Below are positions 1-9,072 of a stretch of 64,000 nt of DNA, piece by piece. The number at the start of each line of letters is the position of its first letter. The stretch's first letter is position 1. The translations under genes were made by a program, and so were the position numbers. The stretch is from Callipepla californica brunnescens (Eukaryota > Chordata > Aves > Galliformes > Odontophoridae): assembly GCA_023055505.1 (NCBI GenBank), contig JALIRH010000038.1, positions 4,472,327 through 4,536,326 on the forward strand. Reading direction: 5' to 3'. The notes under the pieces were generated by a model. It made no database searches and was not told the origin of the DNA. It saw only the letters and a list, made by a program, of their open reading frames with translations.

Positions 1-649
1 TATTTTTTCTGCATTATTTGCTCTTTTTCTGTCATATCAGTTTGTCTGTTTAAATCATACAGAAAACAGTGAACATGTTATATAAAAATTTCTTTCAGAT
101 ATGCACTTAGTGTCAGTTGAGAATGCCTATGCATAAACCCTGGCCTCCAGCTGCTTTATTTTTCAATTTTTCCAAGTTTTTTTTCATCACTCATTGTTTA
201 GTTTATGTTGGCCTTCTTATCATGCTATCAACATCTTTTCTGAACTTATTCTTTCAGGATTTAATGCAGTTACTGTTATTGTTTTGGCTTTTGTTAAAAT
301 GCTGGTTGGCTTTTGTTGTATGTTTGTTCATGACAGAGGGAGAAAGAAATTGAGATAACTGGAAAATCAATTCTACTTCTCAGATTACTTGAGACCTCAT
401 TTGACCTCTGACTTCTCCCACACAGATCACTGAAAAAATATTCTATATTTTCAGTACTAAAAAATATTGGACTGATTATGAAGCTTTGGAAGATGATCAC
501 AGACTTTTGGGGTCTTTGGAACAAGCCAAGTATACAGTAGACATGTCTGAGAATTCAGAGTACAGTCTGGACAGTGACTGTTTCTTTCTTCAGTACATAC
601 ATAGTAAATACAAGTTATTTCAATGAGTGCTCATCCATGTCTCAAAGAA
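1..649. other. Unique AT-rich DNA, no gene seen
   Basis: I see no recognised repeat, exon or RNA gene here. Short T runs and AT-rich composition match the rest of the window's background. Reading frames of up to 78 codons occur on both strands but overlap one another and have hydrophobic, low-complexity translations typical of T-rich DNA. Confidence 0.6.
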
Positions 650-1307
650 TCATAGAATGATTTGGGTTGCAAATCATAGAATTTGAAGGGATCTTTAAAA
701 GTCATCCAGTCCAAATTCCCTGCAGTGAATGAGTATCTACAACTAGATTATGATGCTTGGAGCTCTGTCCAGTCTGACTTTGAATGTCTCCAGGGACAAG
801 GCAACTGCCACCTATCTCGGTAACACATTTCAATGATACACTAAATGCCTTTAAGGAAATGACATGAAGATCAGCTAGTTTCAACCTCACTTCCTTGGAC
901 AGGGACACCTTCCTCTAGATCAGGTTGCTCAAAGACCTATCCAATCTGGCCTTGAACATTTCCAGGGATAGGGCATCCACAGCTTCTCAGGGTAACCTGT
1001 CCCAGTGCCTCATCACACTCACAGTGAAAAATTCTTCTTAATATCAAATTTAAGTCTATCCTCTTAATTTAACCTTTACCCCTTATTATTTCACTACAAT
1101 ACTTGGTAAAGAGTCTCTCTCTTAGCACTCTTGTAGCCTTCCTATAGGTAATGGAAGGCTTCAGTGATGTCTCCCAGGAGTCTTCTCATCTCTAGGCTTG
1201 AACAGCTCCAAATCTCTCACCCTTAATTCATAGAAGAGGTGTTCCAGACCTCTGATCATTTTCATATCCATCTCTGGACTCACTCCAGCAGATTCATGTT
1301 GTTCTTA
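650..1307 (-). repeat. CR1 LINE fragment (outer copy, split by a second CR1)
   Basis: This is the 3' part of a CR1 non-LTR retrotransposon in minus orientation. The extreme 3' end reads TCATAGAATGATTTGGGTTG at 650-669. The body then resumes near 855 with the equivalent of the usual 'GGAAGGGACCTGAAGATCATCTAGTTCCAACC' stretch, and runs through the familiar blocks for 'gcctcatcacactcacagtg' and 'tctctggactcactccagca' to about 1307. The interval 670-854 is a separate CR1 inserted in the middle. The copy is 5'-truncated, as is usual for CR1, and heavily mutated. Boundaries are good to roughly 10 bases. Confidence 0.85.
670..854 (-). mobile_element. CR1 LINE 3' fragment nested inside another CR1
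   Basis: A second CR1 3' end starts directly behind the first one (AAATCATAGAATTTGAAGGG, 671-690). It continues through 'catccagtccaaattccctg' and 'gaatgtctccagggacaagg' to 'ggtaacacatttcaatgata' near 838. After about 854 the sequence of the outer element resumes. The wording of this copy ('gtccaa…ccctgcagtgaatgag') differs from the outer copy, so it is probably a different CR1 subfamily rather than a tandem duplication. It contains only the last ~180 bp of the element and no coding part. Confidence 0.7.
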
Positions 1308-2527
1308 CATTGATTTATCTGACCAAATATGATTGTGCACTTTAAGACAAGATTGATTGCTTTCTAGGTTCCATTGACTGTGTTGGCTGGATTTTCATTT
1401 ATTTCAGTGGGAATTTTAACACTCTCATTATACTGACCTAGAATGAGTGAGATGAATTTTTCTCCTAAGAATTCATTTCAGCTGGCCAGAATTTAGTGAC
1501 ATCTGACTTATCTTGTTTATCACAGCTAGTCTTCAGGTGATCTAAACAAGGAATCATCTGTAACTCACGAAGCATCTGTTTTGTATTGGCCAGCTTTTTG
1601 CAATTCTCTGGAGAATCTCAGCACTAGATGCCAGTGATGCAGCAACCGAAACCTTAGTGGTTATCTCTAGGTACTGCATCTGGGGTTAACATCATGAATA
1701 ACCTTTATGGTCACAAAAGAGCAAGACACAAATAATATGCAAGATTCTTCCCAGCCTTATGCTTTAAATATTTGTCATGTTTTATGTGCCATAACTCAGA
1801 TGAGTCCCTTTCTCATCATTCGTAATATCCAGTTGTATTACTGCTCCCTCATTCACTTTAGCTAAAATGTATACTATAGGAAATATCAGAAATTCCCACC
1901 ATCATTCATTAACAGGTTACTTCACAGTCAGAACATTAGTCAGTAAAATCTTTATACAGAGTAGGGTGTAGTCTGCACCTACACAATTAATGGTATCCAT
2001 TCAGAAAAGTAATATGTAGCTTCTAAACCATATGATTTAGAATTACTTCCATCTACTCAACTATAAACTCTCCCCCTCTAAAGTAACTGAATTATAACCA
2101 CTTTTAATCACTTGAACTAAGAGTCTTATGGGCCACATTTATTTTTCTTATGTTGCTAGAGTACGATGATAGCTAGTTTGTTTTGAAGTTGAAATAATGT
2201 GTGGGAGGTGTAGAAGGTACAACTACAATTGCTCTTTTATATGATGACCAGTATATTAGTAACTTACTTTGAAGAGATGTGTTATGATTCTGTAGTGTAA
2301 CATCTTAAAGGTTCAAAACCTGACAAGATAGTGTGATCATACTTTACGGAACAAAAAGGATTAGGTATCATAAAGCTCAGCTTGGTCCAGATAACAGGAT
2401 CTGTTTAGAGTAACTGAAAGAACATAGATCATTCTCACCTACATCTTACTTTTCTTTACCCTTAAGAATGCAGATCTCATTCAAGTCAGGCCACTGGAAA
2501 TAGTTCTGCTTTTGCAATTATGGTGTT
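1308..2527. other. Unique AT-rich DNA, no gene seen
   Basis: About 1.2 kb with no recognised dispersed repeat, exon or RNA gene. Stop codons are frequent in all frames. It separates two CR1 fragments. Confidence 0.6.
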
Positions 2528-2700
2528 GAAGCACTGGAAGAAGTTGCCCAGAGATGTGCTGGATTCCCCAACCTTGGGCACATTCAAGGTCAATCTGGAC
2601 AGGGCTCTGAGCAACATGATCTAGCTGTAGGTGTCCATTTTCATTGCAGGAGACTTGGACTACACAACCCTTCCAACTCAAATGATGGTATGATTCTATA
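2528..2700 (+). repeat. CR1 LINE 3' tail, plus strand
   Basis: A short 5'-truncated CR1 in plus orientation. It starts at GAAGCACTGGAAGAAGTTGC, passes 'gggcacattcaaggtcaatctggac' in degenerate form and 'gctctgagcaacatgatctag', and ends with the CR1 tail 'ccttccaactcaaatgatgg' followed by TATGATTCTATA at 2689-2700. Only the 3' non-coding segment is left. Clear by pattern; subfamily not assigned. Confidence 0.85.
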
Positions 2701-3747
2701 AAATGAGTGACAGAATGTTTGCATCATGCCCACGTGTCATGAAAAATGTATATGTTCCTTTGCAAAAGAATGTTTTGTTTTTGAAAGTTCTTGACAAACT
2801 TGAGAGGGTTCTTTCCCCTAGGACTGGATTATAGTGTCCTAATACAATTACTTTTTTTCAATCTTCAGACTAATGAAAGTGTCTTCAGATTCTAATATTT
2901 CACCTCTTCTTTTTATATGTAAGAAATTTTGTCATACTGATTCAAATTGTGCTCGTTTCTGCTCTCCTTAACATCTTAGTCAAAAAATAAGGTACTAGTA
3001 TTTTCTAATGGCTAATCCACTATGCACAATCAGAAACTATGTTAGCGTATTGTACTATGATGATCTATTTTGAATTTTAATTGTATAGCCAGTTCTGTTT
3101 TTTTTTTTTTTCTGTCTGTTTGTTTGTTGGTTTGTTTGTTTGTTTCTGGGTTACTAAGGCAATAAACAAGAAATGTCCAGCTGAACAAAATGCAGCTAGT
3201 TACAAGGGACAGTGTGTAGCTGTGGGTCACACTATGTTAATTTACGTATTATGCAAAAGTGAAAATCCTGATACCTGCTTTATATGAAAGGCTTCTAATG
3301 AGAATTGATAGCATTACAGTTATTATCTTCTTATGTAGAACTGTGAAATAATATTTTTAATTAAAATCCGGCAATATAATTATGGCCTTGTTCTGGAACT
3401 ATGTGAATGATATTAGTATTTTGTCTTCCTGAACTTCACATGACAAAAAATATTCTACACATTAAAGTAAAAGGAAAGACAAGATAAAGAATTTACAGAG
3501 AATTTAATTACTGTCCCTTTCAATGAACACAGATGACAGAATTTTGAGAGGAGGTGATGAACAGATATATTTCAAGGGTGAAATTTTAATAATAAGATGA
3601 CACTTGTTTTTCTTTATGACTACATTCAAACGTTAAATCCATTTTGTGCTACCCATAGCAATATTTTATAGCAAATTTACATAAACTCTTGGGCTGTCTG
3701 GAAGTGGATGACAGTATTCTCTGTTTATTCTGATCTCAATTTAGAAA
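2701..3747. other. Unique AT-rich DNA with one T/G simple repeat
   Basis: No recognised gene or dispersed repeat. A T14 run and (TGTT)n repeat occupy 3098-3146. The rest is AT-rich with frequent stops in every frame. Confidence 0.6.
3098..3146. repeat. Poly-T and (TGTT)n simple repeat
   Basis: A run of 14 T is followed by about eight imperfect TGTT/TGTC units. This is a microsatellite, probably grown from a homopolymer. Confidence 0.9.
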
Positions 3748-4559
3748 ATCACAGAATTACAGAATACATGAGGCTAGAAGAGACCTCTAGAGGTCATCTG
3801 GTTCAACCCCTGCTTAAACAGGGGCATACAGAGCAAGCCGTCTGAGGCCACAGTCCAAGATCTCCAAAGAGAAGACTCCACAACCTCTCTGTGTAACCTG
3901 TGGTCAACCGCTTAAAAAGGAAAGAAGTGTTTGCTGATGTCTAGACAGAACCTCTTATGTTTCAGTTTGAGCCCATTTCCTCCTGTTTTGTTGCTTGGCA
4001 TCCATGTAGTGAGCCTGGATTCCTTTTCTTTACACTCTCTGTCAAGGTAACTGCGCGCATTGACAAAATTCCCCCATGAGCTTCCTCTTCTTGAGACTGA
4101 ACAGTCCCAACTCTCTCAATCTCTCCTCACAGGTGAGGTGCTACAGCTAAGGAGGACCTTAGCTGTCCTGTCTGCACATGGACTCTCAACAGTGTGTCCA
4201 TGTTCTTTTGTACTGAGAAGCCCAAAACTGGACACAGAACTCCAGGCATGGCCTCAACAACAATGAAGAAAGGATCATTTCTTCTTCACTGCCAGTAAAT
4301 ACTACCAGTAAGGCAGTATTTTGCCTAGTGAAGGCAAAAATACCTTTAGTCTTCTTCAAATCAAGGACACATGGCTGGGTCATTTTCAGCTTGATGTTCA
4401 CCAGGTCCTTTCCTGCTGAGGTGCTGTCTGGCTCGGTGAATCCCATCATAGTACATGGACACATGATTTTTTCTGTCTGATGTATTTGTTCTTCTCCTTG
4501 TTGATCTACATGAGATTGCTCATTTCTCCAGCCCTTCCAGATGCCTCTGTATGATAGAA
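3748..4559 (-). repeat. CR1 LINE, main part, interrupted by a solo LTR
   Basis: Minus-strand CR1. The 3' end is at about 3748 (TCACAGAATTACAGAATACA) and the element runs through 'gacctctagaggtcatctgg', 'gagaagactccacaacctctc', 'actgaacagtcccaactctc', 'cccaaaactggacacagaac' and 'cagcccttccagatgcctct' towards its 5' side. Between about 4190 and 4460 the minus strand keeps recognisable C-terminal codons of the CR1 ORF2 protein, including LLRPCLEFCVQFWASQYKR, though the frame is broken elsewhere. A retroviral LTR sits in the element at 4560-5133, and the CR1 resumes at 5134. The first five bases of the LTR target duplication (TAGAA) are 4555-4559. Confidence 0.88.
4186..4464 (-). pseudogene. CR1 ORF2 C-terminal remnant
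   Basis: Ninety-two codons are open on the minus strand. The stretch LLRPCLEFCVQFWASQYKR corresponds to the conserved segment after the reverse-transcriptase core of CR1 ORF2, normally of the form 'RPHLEYCVQFW'. The upstream part reads as degraded ORF2 and there is no catalytic core. It is a dead fragment of a LINE polymerase gene, not a host gene. The initial methionine is accidental. Confidence 0.7.
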
Positions 4560-5133
4560 TGTCATGGTTTTATGATTTTTGGTACTGGTATTCCACATCA
4601 TAACATCATGTATTGCATTAAGAGTTAAAGAGCTAATACTCCAGCTCCATAGATCATTGATAATTCCAGGTATACCTGCCTCAGAAGAGAAGAAGCACTA
4701 CATTCCCCAGAGGACTTTGCGATGCTTTGTATTTTTTCGTGTTTTCTGCTCAGAGGGAACAGATAAAAACCCTCAGCGGTCACGGGACGCTCTCTTTCCT
4801 TCGGGATCGACTCAGCAGTGGGTGCTCGCTGCCGTATCGCCTTCAGCGTTAGCGTAAGGCCTTCGGTTTATCGGACACTCTCTCTTGCTCATTTTATTTG
4901 ATTCATTAGCCTCAATTCCAATTATATTGTATTATATTGTGTTATTTTACTTTCTAATATCTTATTTAGTAAATTAGCCTTCCTCCTCAGATCGTTGCCG
5001 CTGTTTTGTTTCTAGGCCCATCTCCCTTTTCCCTTTTCCTTTTTTCCTTGCCCTTTCCTGGGGCGTGGGTCCGTGGGTCCCCCGCACCAATCGTCACAGA
5101 ACCGGGCCGATCCAGCCCGGTAAACCGTTGACA
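4560..5133 (+). mobile_element. Solo ERV long terminal repeat (574 bp) with 5-bp target duplication
   Basis: The segment begins TGTCATGG and ends CCGTTGACA, giving the short inverted ends TGTCA/TGACA. It is flanked on both sides by TAGAA (4555-4559 and 5134-5138), as expected for retroviral integration with a 5-bp duplication. A TATA-like GATAAAAAC lies at 4762-4770, placing U3 upstream and giving plus orientation. A possible AGTAAA polyadenylation signal is at 4968-4973. The 3' half is GC-rich and keeps many CpG dinucleotides (4780-4880 and 5040-5130), unlike the CpG-poor CR1 around it, so the insertion looks younger than its host element. There is no internal gag-pol-env sequence, which suggests that recombination between two LTRs removed it. 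The family is not assigned. Confidence 0.85.
4762..4770 (+). promoter_or_regulatory. TATA-like box of the solo LTR
   Basis: GATAAAAAC lies about 200 bp inside the LTR. It is followed by a GC-richer segment with CAGCGG and CACGGGACGC where the R region would start. This is the expected place for an LTR core promoter. Activity is not shown by the sequence. Confidence 0.45.
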
Positions 5134-5185
5134 TAGAATCACCTTCCAGCATATCAAATGTTCCTCCCACTTTTTTCTTCAGACT
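5134..5185 (-). repeat. CR1 LINE, continuation beyond the solo LTR
   Basis: After the second TAGAA copy, the text TCACCTTCCAGCATATCAAA continues the CR1 that was left at 4559, at the place where CR1 reads 'CCCTCCAGCGTGTCAACTGCA'. Removing the LTR and one target copy restores collinearity with CR1. The similarity fades by about 5185. Confidence 0.75.
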
Positions 5186-7412
5186 GAGAGAAGGCCTACA
5201 TGACAGAAAGGCAAACATCAAGCATGAATAAGAAATGCTATATTCAAATGCCAGTTTTCTCCACTGACAACTGTTTAATAAAAGATCTTATCTTTCTTCA
5301 TAAACCTTGACTCACATCATTTATCTGTCTTGCTTACAGCATTATTAGCACTTGAATTTGAGGAAGTAGATCACAGAAGCTTAGATGTGAGTATTGTATG
5401 GTTTAAAGTTTTCTAAATTTTCTAAAAATATTTTCAGGATTTTCTATCATTATCTAGAGATGGACAATCCTGACTTGACTCAATGAAGTGACAAATATTT
5501 TCAAAGCTATCTCAGCAGAATACTCCTGTTCATTGTAACTACATATTTCCTAGTAGAAGGTAATGTAAACTTGTTTATGTACTGGACATAGCTGACAAAT
5601 AATCTAAACGAGAAAGTCATGAATCCACATCAGATATTTGACTTCATTCAAGTACAGAAACCTGCTAATGTTAAGAGACAATCCCTCTTGCACTGTGTGT
5701 ACAATACCTCAGAATTAAACCCAACAAGCAAGTCTAATAAGACACAATTTTTTTTTGTAACTATATTTCTGGATTGTTATTAATAGGACTCCTGTGCATA
5801 CTTTTGGATACATAATGATTTCTCTGATATCATGAGAAACTTTAAGAATATGAGAAAAAGAAAAGTAGAAAGAAGCAGAAAAAATTGGAAAGCTGTAAGT
5901 TCATCAAGTGCAGTACAGTATTTTACAAAAATGCCTTGTTTTCTTTCATAGCAGAGTTTAACAGAAAACATTCATAGCTATGGGAACAACTACCTGCTGT
6001 TCATTTGGATGTGTTGTGAAACTATATTTTATTTTACTTTACTTCTAAAATCAACATCTAAAGACATTTCTAAATTACAGGAAAGGAAATTCACAATTCT
6101 TTGTTGAGTTATAAACTCTGCCATATTCTAACCATATGTTGCTACAATTCAGTTGGACACCACAGAGCTGAAGATCAGTTTGGATAGCAAATACTTGCTC
6201 TCATACTGAAAGGAAAGCTCTGAATGATGTTACAAAACTCAAATTGGTTTTATGCCTTCCAAGTCACTCTCCACTCATTTTGCTTCACCTTTGGCAATAC
6301 TTACATTTCTGATACAGAGAGAAAATCCATCCATACAGCAGCAAAGATTCATTGAAGTTGAGGTTAGAAATAAAATTCATGGCTTTTCTAGAGGAGAGGG
6401 TTTCTATCTCTCATGTATATCACCATAAGAAATGAATATGTCTTTAACATTTTAGCCTTTAGATGTTTGATTTACTCAGAGAGTTTAACCTTTGCTTCTG
6501 AAATAGGGCTTATAATTTTTGAGAATGGTCTTTTATGCAAAAGAAACCTTTTTGCTAATAAAGTGAGTAATTTTGAGTTGTGCTGCTCTCTGAACTAAAT
6601 AAAATCTCTCAAGGTTTTTTTTTTTTTTTTAATAGTTTGTAAAATATTTTACAAATTGCAGAAAACCATCAGATTTTTTTTTTTTCAGCTCTTCTGATAA
6701 CTGTGAATCATGCTTCTTTCTATTAAATAATAAACATGAACAACAACAACAACAAATTCTGGAAGATTTACTTCAGAAAATTCATTCGTAACATTCTCAA
6801 ATGTATTGGTTTTCTAATTAATCCTTTTCCTATAGAGAATTTAGATTGAAAAACAAAACAAAACCAAGAATCACAAAAAAAAAAAAGGTGCTTCAGAAGG
6901 CAACATACTTTAAATAAATTAATTCCAATGTATATTATATTACTTTCACACAATATTTGCACACATTATTTTGATACTTGTCCAGTTTGGAACATCTTTA
7001 TCCTATTCTGAAAAAAGAGAGATAGCATGTCGTGTTATATGGAATGTACATTCACAGAGAAAGAAAGTGTAGAGGATGAAAGGAAAGGAAAATAAGAAAA
7101 AAAAAAGGAAATAAAGATGGCTTTCTTCAGCATCGTGAATAGTTTCTCTTTTTTTTCTCCACGTTATGTAATAACTTTCTTTAAAAACCAACAGAACCAA
7201 TGACAAATGTTGAAAGTTATTTCAAAAACAAGAAAGGCTGAATGCCTCATTTGGACTTTTTTAGAGTGGCTGGATAACTATTTGTAAGGTAAACTCTCTT
7301 ATTTTCTGTAGTAGAACTTTCCTTCTTCAAAACTTAATACAGCTGATGTATGTAAGTTGAGCATTACCAATTGCTTCTTTCTATAATGCATATATTTTTG
7401 AATTGCAAGGGC
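5186..7412. other. Unique AT-rich DNA with simple repeats
   Basis: No gene or dispersed repeat recognised in 2.2 kb. It contains T runs at 6616-6630 and 6675-6685, a (CAA)n run at 6738-6755, A runs near 6878-6888, and the 20-bp palindrome listed separately. Reading frames do not exceed about 67 codons and look random. Confidence 0.6.
6636..6655. repeat. 20-bp perfect AT-rich palindrome
   Basis: TTTGTAAAATATTTTACAAA equals its own reverse complement. It could form a small cruciform, but such palindromes arise by chance in AT-rich DNA. Confidence 0.9.
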
Positions 7413-7450
7413 AGGGGGAGAGGAGGGGAGGAGAGGGAAGGGGAGGGGAG
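7413..7450. repeat. Polypurine (GGGGA/GGA)n tract
   Basis: Thirty-eight consecutive purines, mostly GGGGA and GGA units. Together with the boundary of the neighbouring CR1 it marks the start of a repeat cluster. Such tracts can form triplex or G-quadruplex structures. Confidence 0.9.
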
Positions 7451-7452
7451 TA

Positions 7453-7860
7453 GTTCAGTTGAATGAGACCTTTGAAAATCATACAGTTAACTGCTGGACC
7501 TCTTCAGGGCTAGCCAGAAGTTAAAGCATACTATTTAGAGTATTGTTCAAGTGTCTCTTGAACCCTGACAGGTATGGGGAATCAATCATCTCACCAGGAA
7601 GCCTGATTCAAAGTTTGACCATCCTCATGGTAAAGAATTGTTACCTAATATCCTCTGGCTGCTTTCAAGGACATTACCCTGAAATCGCAACATGGAGCCC
7701 AGAACTGCACACAATACTCAAGAAGAGGACATTTCAGTGCTAAATACAGTAGGGAAATCTCTTTTTTTGACCTCCTGGTTATGCTATTTTTTGTGCATTC
7801 TAAAATGTGATTTCCCCTCTTGGATGCCAGGGCACACTAGTCTCATGTTGAGCCAATTAT
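7453..7860 (-). repeat. Old CR1 LINE fragment, minus strand
   Basis: A strongly diverged CR1. Recognisable anchors are 'gggaatcaatcatctcaccaggaagcctg', 'gtaaagaattgttacctaatatcc', 'gagcccagaactgcacacaatactcaag' and 'ccagggcacactagtctcatgttgagcc', all in the order expected on the minus strand. It belongs to a different and older CR1 lineage than the plus-strand copy that abuts it at about 7868. Part of the region between 7680 and 7810 appears deleted or too mutated to align by eye. Confidence 0.65.
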
Positions 7861-7867
7861 CTGAACG

Positions 7868-8345
7868 CTGGAGTGAAGTGTATCTTTAGTAAGCTTGGTG
7901 ATGATACTAAACTGAGAGATGCATTTGACTCCTTATATGGATGAGAGGCCTTACAGAGAGATTTAAATAGAAAGGAATATTGGGTGAATAGCAACAGAGC
8001 AGTAAGAAGTTCAAGAAAGCTATATACGTCTATAAGTATTTAGGGAGTCAGAGGGATGAGGCTGCACTCTTCTCTGTAGTGCATGGTGATAGGATGAGGG
8101 GAAATGACCACAAACTGAAGCATAGGAAATTCCACACAAATATGCATGGGAACTTCTTCCACAGTGTGGGTGACGGAGCATTGACACAGGATGCCCAGAG
8201 AGGTTGTGGAGTCTCCTTCTCTGGAGATGTTCCAGACCCGCCTGGATGCCTACCTGTGCAACCTGGGCTAGGGAGCTGCTTTGGCTGGGAGTTGGACTCG
8301 ATGATCTCTGTAGGTCTCTTCCAACCCTGCAATTCTGTAATTCTT
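7868..8345 (+). repeat. CR1 LINE fragment, plus strand, well-preserved 3' end
   Basis: Plus-strand CR1. The 5' part (7868-7990) matches the ORF2 region around 'GCTGATGACACCAAACTGAG' (here AAGCTTGGTGATGATACTAA). It then jumps to the 3' region starting near 8046 ('gagggatgaggctgcactct'). The final 300 bp are well kept: 'caaactgaagcataggaaat', 'gttgtggagtctccttctct', 'ggagttggactcgatgatct', ending with CCTGCAATTCTGTAATTCTT at 8326-8345. The join near 8040 implies an internal deletion of several hundred bases. Open frames in it are accidental. Confidence 0.85.
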
Positions 8346-8971
8346 CAGAGAACCAAAAAGAATGGTGATTTTTGATGTTAGGATTCTAGACCAGCACATT
8401 TGCTGAACTCAACAGAATAACTTAAGACTAATTCAGTTCTGCTAACTATACTAGCTAAAGGATAGCTTTCATTATTTAATCTATTCCTTCCATATATATT
8501 CCCTGACCAGTCATTTAGGTATGAGTATAGTTACTCTCTGAATGTCATTATCTGCATCCCATATAGTATGCTTTAGTTTAATTATCCCACCTATCTAAAA
8601 ATTTGTACTATTTTCTAGGGAGACAAGCTCTTTGAAGTGAGAAACAGGAAGGAGACAGAACTGAAACAATTGTTTCACTGAGCATGAAAAAGGAAAATTT
8701 ATTAACAGTTGTGTCAGTTAAAGTCTACATTTCACACTTTCATGTTCAAAAGAAAAATGTAACTCAGTGAAGTTTAAAAAGAGAGGGTATGTTTATACAG
8801 AATGAACTCAACAATGTATAAAGCCTATTGCTGGAACAAACTGAAGACCAGTAGATGTATTACCATGGCACCATTCTGTGTTAGCAGATCTTGCTGATTG
8901 AACATGAGTATGTGACTTCAGAGATTGTAAAATATTTTACTTTGGAGTATTGGAATAGTGGTTGAGCTAAC
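8346..8971. other. Unique AT-rich DNA, no gene seen
   Basis: Nothing recognised between two CR1 fragments. Confidence 0.6.
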
Positions 8972-9072
8972 ACATAGAATCATAGGATGGCTTTGGGTTG
9001 GAAAGGAGTCAAAGATCATCTAATTCCAACCTCCTGCTGCAGGCAGGGTTGTCAACCAATAAATCAGACACA
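8972..9072 (-). repeat. CR1 LINE 3' end, minus strand
   Basis: About 100 bp of CR1 3' end: ACATAGAATCATAGGATGGC, then 'tttgggttggaaaggagtc', 'gatcatctaattccaacctc' and 'gcaggcagggttgtcaacca'. It is truncated at about 9072. Confidence 0.85.
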
